64,000 bases of DNA, taken from the NCBI GenBank assembly GCA_017431145.1, contig JAFRLQ010000143.1:1-64000 (forward strand), given 5' to 3'. The position numbers and the translations under genes are program-made. Source of the DNA: Clostridia bacterium. GTDB lineage: Bacteria; Bacillota; Clostridia; Christensenellales; Maliibacteriaceae. Within the stretch, counting starts at the first letter, position 1. Every line of letters starts with the position of its first letter. Positions 58,461-64,000 of the stretch are shown here, piece by piece. Below the pieces are notes generated by a model. That model saw only the letters and a list, made by a program, of their open reading frames with translations. It ran no database searches and was not told where the DNA came from.

Positions 58461-58925
58461 ATGATCAGAAAAGCAACTATTATAATTGCATCGCTTGTTC
58501 TTTGCTGCGTGATCCTGACTTCCGGCACGGTAAAGGCGGAAGGAGACACGATCTTTACGCTGACCTATCCCGACGGAACGGTCGTGACGACGGATGACGA
58601 GGAAGAGGCACAGCGCCTTGCAGACGAATGGAAACTTCTTTATACCGGCACAACGGACGATAAAGGAGAGATCACGCTGGAAGGTTGGGCACAGGAAGGC
58701 CAGATCCTGATCCGAGAGACTGAGGTCCCGTCCGGATACAAGGCGGAAACGACAGAAACGACGGCAGACCTGAAGGACGGCGAAGTAACGATCGTCAATC
58801 AGAAGATCGACGTGCCTTCGACGGGAGACACGATGAAATGGCTCCCCTGGGCTGTTGTAGGCTGTGCGGCGCTTATTGCGGTCATATGCATCATTGTGAT
58901 CAGGAAAAAAAGAACCATTGAATGA
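58461..58925 (+). CDS. CnaB/SpaA-type surface protein 2 with sortase-like sorting signal
   Basis: 154 residues. Signal peptide to about 24, one SpaA/CnaB-like domain (I-F-T-L-T-Y-P-D-G-T to V-T-I-V-N-Q-K), then V-P-S-T-G-D, a hydrophobic helix and a K-K-K-R tail, the layout of a sortase substrate with a variant of L-P-x-T-G. TAAGGAGG overlaps the stop of protein 1, so both are cotranslated. It may anchor protein 1 or act as its pilin partner. No sortase gene was found in the window. Confidence 0.78.
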   Translation: MIRKATIIIASLVLCCVILTSGTVKAEGDTIFTLTYPDGTVVTTDDEEEAQRLADEWKLLYTGTTDDKGEITLEGWAQEGQILIRETEVPSGYKAETTETTADLKDGEVTIVNQKIDVPSTGDTMKWLPWAVVGCAALIAVICIIVIRKKRTIE

Positions 58926-58939
58926 TTCCGGAATAGTAA

Positions 58940-58976
58940 ACGGCTGTCTCAAGTTTATTTGAGACAGCCGTATTTT
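58940..58976. terminator. Bidirectional terminator between CnaB pair and GNAT gene
   Basis: A 13-bp stem (ACGGCTGTCTCAA 58940-58952 with TTGAGACAGCCGT 58959-58971) lies between convergent genes. Confidence 0.85.
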
Positions 58977-59494
58977 CATACAATCGTTTTCTGATATGCC
59001 AGGCGCGGGTCTCCGTTCAGAAGATGGATAATTCCGCAGTACCTGAATCCGTTTTTCCGCACCACATGCTGCATCAGGCGGTTGTCCTCATGCGTGTCGA
59101 TACGCAGTTCCCGTATCCCCTGTTCCTTCGCGAAACGGACCACCGCTTCCAGTATCCCACTACATGTGCCGTCGCTTCCGACACGATGGATGGCGGCATA
59201 AGGCTTATCATTCAGCCAGGCCCCTTCGATCACACGGTAGGTAGGATCATCGCCGGGAATCAGAGCAAATGCAGCCACGATTCTTCCGTTGTTTGTCACC
59301 GCGTATCCGGTACCGTCCGAAACATCCTGTTCCAGCAGCTCCCGCGGCGGATGCGTATCCCCCCACTGATTGGGATTGCCGCTTTCACGCATGATCCTTC
59401 TTGCCGCTTCATAGACACGAAGAAGTTCCGGCATATCCTCCCGGACAGTCGGACGGATGATCAGTCGTCCGCACTCAGGATCACGTCTTTCCAT
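58976..59494 (-). CDS. GNAT family N-acetyltransferase
   Basis: 172 residues, a GNAT fold: L-I-I-R-P-T-V-R-E-D-M-P near the start (strand 1-helix 1), I-V-A-A-F-A-L-I-P strand 4 and I-R-E-L-R-I-D-T-H with N-R-L-M-Q-H-V-V-R-K-N-G-F (acetyl-CoA-side helix). It moves an acetyl group from acetyl-CoA to an unknown amine. The start overlaps the end of the SDR gene by 34 nt, so they are cotranslated. Confidence 0.87.
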   Translation of the reverse strand: MERRDPECGRLIIRPTVREDMPELLRVYEAARRIMRESGNPNQWGDTHPPRELLEQDVSDGTGYAVTNNGRIVAAFALIPGDDPTYRVIEGAWLNDKPYAAIHRVGSDGTCSGILEAVVRFAKEQGIRELRIDTHEDNRLMQHVVRKNGFRYCGIIHLLNGDPRLAYQKTIV

Positions 59495-60297
59495 TCCTCG
59501 ATCTCCTTCTTGCGGCTTTCCGCCATCTTTTCAAACACACTGATTGCCGTGCTTCCGAGCGGAAGGCGGAACGGAGGATCGTCCGACATGCATACGCTGA
59601 CAAGCGCGTCCATTCCCTTTTCGACATTTCCCCATTTTCGCGCGGGATCCGCTGCAGCAGGATCCTCACGGCGCACCTTGCGCTTCCCCGAGGTTTCCGC
59701 GTAATCCGGAATGTTTTGTAACGCGATATCCAGGGAACCGTTGTGGAAATCCGTCGGGAAAGGAGCCGGTTCAACGATCATGATCCGTATTCCCAAAGGA
59801 GCAACTTCCTTCTGCAGGCCTTCGGACAAGCCTTCGATCGCCGCTTTCGCAGAGCCGTAGTACGCCGAGCCCGCGCCTGCGCTGATCGCCGCAACGGAAG
59901 AAAAGTTCACGATGAGGCCGGAACGCCGCGCCCGCATCATCGGAAGAACGGCACGGATCAGCCGGATCGGCCCGAAAAGATTGGTCTCATATTCCCGGTA
60001 GACCGCGTCCATGTCGCATTCCTCCACCGCGCCGCGCAGGCAGTAGCCCGCGTTGTTGACCAGCACGTCTACTGTGCCGAAACGGTCTTTTGCCGCGGCG
60101 ACAGCGGTCTCGATCTCATCAGGGCAGTTAACATCCAGTTTCAGCGCAAGAGCGCTGTCCGGATACTTTTCCGCGAGGTCCCGCAGTGTTGCGGGATCCC
60201 GCGCGGTCAGGACGACATTGTCACCTGCCTCCAGCACACGTCGTGCGATGCCCCTTCCGAATCCCTTGGAGCATCCTGTGATCAGCCATGTTCTCAT
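59461..60297 (-). CDS. Short-chain dehydrogenase/reductase
   Basis: 278 residues. Cofactor loop T-G-C-S-K-G-F-G-R-G-I-A, N-N-A-G-Y, catalytic Ser in N-F-S-S-V-A-A and Y-x3-K as Y-Y-G-S-A-K. Classical SDR, NADP(H) likely from the R-D segment after strand 2 (T-A-R-D-P). C-terminal P-A-P-F-P-T-D is near the substrate lid. GAGGTG lies 8 nt before ATG 60297. It is 10 nt downstream of the Fe-S aldo/keto reductase in one operon. Confidence 0.92.
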   Translation of the reverse strand: MRTWLITGCSKGFGRGIARRVLEAGDNVVLTARDPATLRDLAEKYPDSALALKLDVNCPDEIETAVAAAKDRFGTVDVLVNNAGYCLRGAVEECDMDAVYREYETNLFGPIRLIRAVLPMMRARRSGLIVNFSSVAAISAGAGSAYYGSAKAAIEGLSEGLQKEVAPLGIRIMIVEPAPFPTDFHNGSLDIALQNIPDYAETSGKRKVRREDPAAADPARKWGNVEKGMDALVSVCMSDDPPFRLPLGSTAISVFEKMAESRKKEIEEWKDVILSADD

Positions 60298-60307
60298 AGA
60301 TTTCACC

Positions 60308-61438
60308 TCAGTCCAGCGCTTCCGCGACCCGGACGAGCTCGTCGCGGATCCTGATATGCTGCGGGCAGACCTGCTCGCAGGCGCCGCACTTGACGCACTC
60401 TGTCGCGAGCTTGCGGCCTTTGTTTGTGACCTGCAGCCGCTCCTGATGCTTGGCCAGCGCTTTGTTGCTGTAGAGCGTCAGGTAGTTCATCGCGGTGAAC
60501 GAACCGGAGATGCCGATCTCCATCGGACACACCTTCGCGCAGTAATTGCAGACCGTGCACGGGATCAGGGGGATCTTCCGCAGTTCCGCCTGAGCGTCCG
60601 CGATCACCTGCTTCTGCACCTCATTCATGCCTTTGAAATCCTTCATTGTAGCAAGGTTGTCTTTCATCTGGTCAAGATTGCTCATGCCGGAAAGCACCGT
60701 GATCACGCCCTCCAGGCTTGCGGCGAACCGGATCGCCCATGACGCTGTGGAGGAACCGGGCTCCGCTTTCTCAAAGACATCCTTCACTGTCTGCGGCGGA
60801 TTGGCCAGCATGCCGCCCTTGACCGGTTCCATGATGACGACCGGTTTATTGTACTTTCTCGCCATTTCATAGACAGCTCTGGACTGGATCGCAGGATTCT
60901 CCCAGTCAGCATAGTTGATCTGCAGCTGCACGAACTCCGCCTCCGGATGCGCCTGCAGGATCGCCTCCAGCTCTTCCGGTGTGGAATGGAAAGAGAATCC
61001 GATATGCTTGATCAGTCCCTGCTCCTTTTTTTCTTTCACGAAGGACCACATGTCCCAGTCGTCAAAGTAATGGGTCCTGTGTTCGCCCAGATTGTGGAGC
61101 AGATAGAAATCAAAGTATCCCGCCCCGGTGCGTTCCAGCGACACATCAAACTGCGCGACTGCCTCTTCGCGGTTCTTGCAGCGGATCCACGCGGCGTTTT
61201 TCGTCGCCAGCGTGTAGCTGTCGCGGGGGTAGCGCTTTACCAGTGCCTCGCGGATCGCTTCCTCGCTGCCGTTATACGCCCATGCTGTGTCAAAATACGT
61301 GAATCCCGCCTCCATGAAGGCATCCACCATTTCCTTGACCTGCTCAACATCGATCTCATCCGTTTCCGTTCCCGCAACACGCGGCAGACGCATGAGTCCG
61401 AACCCGAGTTTTTTTACGTCTTCACCCAAATATGCCAT
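60308..61438 (-). CDS. Aldo/keto reductase with C-terminal 4Fe-4S domain
   Basis: 376 residues. The (beta/alpha)8 domain has Y-F-D-T-A-W-A-Y-N (Asp, Tyr), A-T-K-N and L-L-H-N-L; it is followed by a ferredoxin-like domain with I-P-C-T-V-C-N-Y-C-A-K-V-C-P and E-C-V-K-C-G-A-C-E-Q-V-C-P, two four-Cys sets for [4Fe-4S] clusters. This combination is a known subfamily of radical-free oxidoreductases that couple NAD(P)H and ferredoxin-like electrons. ATG 61438 has GGGAGG 9 nt upstream. Confidence 0.92.
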   Translation of the reverse strand: MAYLGEDVKKLGFGLMRLPRVAGTETDEIDVEQVKEMVDAFMEAGFTYFDTAWAYNGSEEAIREALVKRYPRDSYTLATKNAAWIRCKNREEAVAQFDVSLERTGAGYFDFYLLHNLGEHRTHYFDDWDMWSFVKEKKEQGLIKHIGFSFHSTPEELEAILQAHPEAEFVQLQINYADWENPAIQSRAVYEMARKYNKPVVIMEPVKGGMLANPPQTVKDVFEKAEPGSSTASWAIRFAASLEGVITVLSGMSNLDQMKDNLATMKDFKGMNEVQKQVIADAQAELRKIPLIPCTVCNYCAKVCPMEIGISGSFTAMNYLTLYSNKALAKHQERLQVTNKGRKLATECVKCGACEQVCPQHIRIRDELVRVAEALD

Positions 61439-61592
61439 TTCCCATAACCTCCCGAAGGTCAAATATCGTTGTCTCCATCTTAACACACTTCCCCTGTATG
61501 TTCATTCCGGGGACGAAAAAAGAACGGTTCCGGAAATGAAAGAAAAAGAAACGGGATCCGGCATCTGCCTCATTCCCGCTTCTCTTGCCCGG

Positions 61593-64000
61593 TCATTCCA
61601 TTGAGATGACCTTGTATCCCTCATTCTCAACGGCTTTTTTCATTTCCTCAAACGGCACTTCTTTTTCAAGGATAATGTCAGCTTTTCCCTCTGTGTGGCT
61701 TGCTTTCGCTTCCTTGACACCGTCCAGGCTTTCCAGCGCGTTCTTCACCGCCCGTTCGCAGTGCTCACACATCATTCCCTCGATCCGGAGCGTTTTTTCA
61801 CTCTGTGACGTTTTGTTTTCGGATCCGAGGAACGTATAGCCTTCCTCTTCCACGGCCTTTTTCATCTCCTCCTCCGGGACTTCCTTTGTCAGTATGACGA
61901 CGGCTTTTCCGTCCGCGTGGCTCGCCTTCGCCTCTTTGACGCCGTCCAGTTTTTCAAGCGCGTTCTTCACCGCCCGTTCGCAGTGCTCGCACATCATTCC
62001 TTCGATCCGGATGACGGTCTCCTGCGTATCGGACACCTCCGTGCGTACAGGTTCAACCGCGGCAGGCTCCTCCCTCTCGACCTGCTTCAGCGCGACGGGA
62101 TGCTTTTTCTTTCTGTCCCGTTTCGTACTGTGCATATCAAAGAAGTTGAGACGCAGCGCGTTCGATACCACAAAGAAACTGGAGAGGCTCATGGCCGCCG
62201 CGCCGAACATGGGATTGAGCTGCCAGCCGAATACATTCACATAGGCGCCCGCGGCAAGCGGGATGCCGAGCACGTTGTAGAAGAACGCCCAGAACAGGTT
62301 CTGATGGATATTCCGCAGCGTCGCGCGGCTGAGCCGTACCGCGGCGGGAACATCGCTCAGTCTGTTCTTCATCAGGACGACGTCCGCAGCGTCCACCGCC
62401 ACATCCGCGCCTGCCCCGATCGCGATCCCCATATCCGCCCGCGTCAGCGCGGGGGCGTCGTTGATCCCGTCGCCTACCATCGCAACTTTACCCTGCTTTT
62501 TCAGTTCGCGGATCACGTTTTCCTTTCCGTCGGGCAGAACGCCCGCGATGACCTGATCCACGCCGGCCTGGCGTCCGATCGCTTTTGCCGTCCGCTCGTT
62601 GTCCCCGGTCAGCATGACGACCTGGATCCCCATATCCTGCAGCTCGCGCACCGCCTGCGGACTGTCTTCCTTGATGACGTCCGCCACGGCGATCATGCCG
62701 AGCAGTTTTTCGTTGCGGGTGAACAGAAGCGGCGTCTTTCCCTCTTCCGCGAGTTTCTCCGCTTTTTCTTTCATTTCAGCGGATACATCGCATCTTCCGC
62801 TGATAAACGCATAGCTTCCTCCCGTCAGGACAGCGCCGTTCAGTTTTGCGGTGAGTCCGTTACCTGCCAGCGCTTCAAAATCCGTAACTTCCTGTGAAAC
62901 GACTTTCTGCTCGTCCCCAAAGGCGATCACAGCCTTCGCCAGCGGGTGCTCGCTCTTTGCCTCGAGACTGTACGCAGCACTCAGAAGTTCCGCGTTCGAC
63001 ACATCCTGTGCCGGAATGAGATCCGTGACTTTGGGTTCGCCTGCGGTGATCGTTCCGGTCTTGTCCAGCGCGACGATATCCACTTTTCCTGTCTCCTCCA
63101 GAGACACCGCCGTCTTGAACAGAACACCGTTTTTGGCGCCTTTTCCGTTGCCCACCATGATCGCGACCGGCGTCGCGAGACCGAGCGCGCAGGGACAGCT
63201 GATCACCAGCACGGCTACCGCACGCGTCAGCGCGGTCCCGACGGGTTCTTTCAGGATCATCCAGATAAGGAATGTCACGACGGAGATCCCGATCACTGCA
63301 GGCACGAACACGCCTGACACCCTGTCCGCTACTTTTGCGATCGGCGCTTTGGTCGCCGCCGCGTCGCTGACCATCTGAATGATCTTTGACAGCGTCGTGT
63401 CCTCACCGACACGCGTAGCTTCGCAGCGGATAAATCCGGACTGATTCGTCGTCGCTGCGGAGACGAGATCTCCCGCCTCCTTGTCGACAGGGATACTCTC
63501 TCCGGTCAGCGCCGCCTCGTTGACTGCACTCGAACCATCCACGACGATGCCGTCCACCGGGATATTCTCTCCCGGCCGCACGACGAAAACATCGCCTTTT
63601 TTAACCTGTTCGATCGGCACTTCCTTTTCCGCACCGTCCACAAGGATCGTGGCGGTCTTGGGAGAAAGCTTCATCAGGCTTTTCAGCGCGTCGGTCGTCT
63701 TTCCCTTTGAACGCGCCTCCAGCATCTTCCCCACCGTGATCAGCGTCAGGATCATGGCCGCGCCTTCAAAATAGAACTCATGCGCGTAGTGCATCACCAT
63801 CTGTGCGTCGCCGTACAGCTGCGCACGGCTCATGGCAAGAAGGGCCCACACGCTGTACAGGAAGGACGCTGCGGATCCCAGTGCCACCAGCGTATCCATA
63901 TTCGGCGCAAGATGCAGCAGGCTTTTGAAGCCGCTGATAAAGAACCGCTGGTTGATCACCATCACGATGCCCGCAAGCAGCATCTGAATGATCCCGATCA
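61593..64000 (-). CDS. copA: Copper-type heavy-metal P-ATPase, N-terminus outside the window
   Basis: At least 801 residues in the window; the reading frame runs through the right edge. Signature C-P-C-A-L-G motif in the membrane, D-K-T-G-T-I-T phosphorylation site, S-E-H-P-L-A-K with the His of the HP motif, and G-D-G-I-N-D-A-P-A. Two heavy-metal-associated domains (each M-M-C-E-H-C) follow the last helix, at the C-terminal end, about 75 residues apart and nearly identical, where related enzymes carry them at the N-terminus. A CPC motif and M-x-C-x2-C binding sites suggest Cu(I) export. Whether an N-terminal domain also exists cannot be seen. Confidence 0.93.
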   Translation of the reverse strand, partial: IGIIQMLLAGIVMVINQRFFISGFKSLLHLAPNMDTLVALGSAASFLYSVWALLAMSRAQLYGDAQMVMHYAHEFYFEGAAMILTLITVGKMLEARSKGKTTDALKSLMKLSPKTATILVDGAEKEVPIEQVKKGDVFVVRPGENIPVDGIVVDGSSAVNEAALTGESIPVDKEAGDLVSAATTNQSGFIRCEATRVGEDTTLSKIIQMVSDAAATKAPIAKVADRVSGVFVPAVIGISVVTFLIWMILKEPVGTALTRAVAVLVISCPCALGLATPVAIMVGNGKGAKNGVLFKTAVSLEETGKVDIVALDKTGTITAGEPKVTDLIPAQDVSNAELLSAAYSLEAKSEHPLAKAVIAFGDEQKVVSQEVTDFEALAGNGLTAKLNGAVLTGGSYAFISGRCDVSAEMKEKAEKLAEEGKTPLLFTRNEKLLGMIAVADVIKEDSPQAVRELQDMGIQVVMLTGDNERTAKAIGRQAGVDQVIAGVLPDGKENVIRELKKQGKVAMVGDGINDAPALTRADMGIAIGAGADVAVDAADVVLMKNRLSDVPAAVRLSRATLRNIHQNLFWAFFYNVLGIPLAAGAYVNVFGWQLNPMFGAAAMSLSSFFVVSNALRLNFFDMHSTKRDRKKKHPVALKQVEREEPAAVEPVRTEVSDTQETVIRIEGMMCEHCERAVKNALEKLDGVKEAKASHADGKAVVILTKEVPEEEMKKAVEEEGYTFLGSENKTSQSEKTLRIEGMMCEHCERAVKNALESLDGVKEAKASHTEGKADIILEKEVPFEEMKKAVENEGYKVISME

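Overview
The window looks like chromosomal DNA of a low-abundance-annotated Bacillota member (Clostridia or Erysipelotrichia type, moderate to high GC outside the central island). The pointers are DegV, DUF1836, DUF362, BlaI/BlaR1, VanR/VanS-like regulators, strong AGGAGG ribosome sites and intrinsic terminators. No rRNA, tRNA or CRISPR array was seen. Species cannot be named from the sequence alone.

Left flank (1-22.9 kb): a probable right end of an IS200/IS605-type element abuts degV. Then come DUF1836, a VOC protein, two paralogous MFS transporters around an aldo/keto reductase, an iron alcohol dehydrogenase and a DUF362 protein, TauE/SafE, SfsA and an ARMT1-like phosphatase. A flavodoxin-rich operon, a membrane GDPD, a DUF1287 protein, a VanRS-like two-component pair with a Pr6Pr protein, and a heterodimeric ABC exporter follow. 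The exporter is preceded by a frameshifted MarR regulator and a perfect 24-nt operator palindrome.

Central island (about 22.97-51.9 kb, all on the minus strand): a large ribosomally made, post-translationally modified peptide (RiPP) locus. I find five small Cys-rich precursor genes (A-E) sharing a basic leader with an AQ motif, an ASCYC core start and often a D-Y-x-x-N tail. There are two radical SAM/SPASM maturases, two copies of a companion protein with a CGKF motif, and three small acyl-carrier-like proteins that lack the carrier serine. Single copies of a subtilisin-like protease and an ABC exporter probably cut the leader and export the product. Eight FtsX/MacB-type permeases (six long with a common ectodomain, two short), one matching ATPase and four orphan periplasmic-binding-protein-like lipoproteins make up the rest. 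This matches my memory of the clostridial Clo7bot/CLI_3235 peptide systems, but the number of precursors, permeases and binding proteins is striking. Precursors C and E and the third carrier-like gene are broken (amber codon, frameshifts), so the locus is expanding and decaying. Its two ends are AT-rich and its middle resembles the host. The first module is flanked by diverged direct copies of a permease 3' end.

Right flank (52.3-64 kb): a BlaI repressor with two operators and a BlaR1-type metalloprotease carrying C-terminal Ltp-like repeats; a zinc-ribbon membrane protein, a MATE exporter, two CnaB-type surface proteins, a GNAT, an SDR, an Fe-S aldo/keto reductase, and a copper-type P-ATPase with two metal-binding domains at its C-terminus that runs off the window.
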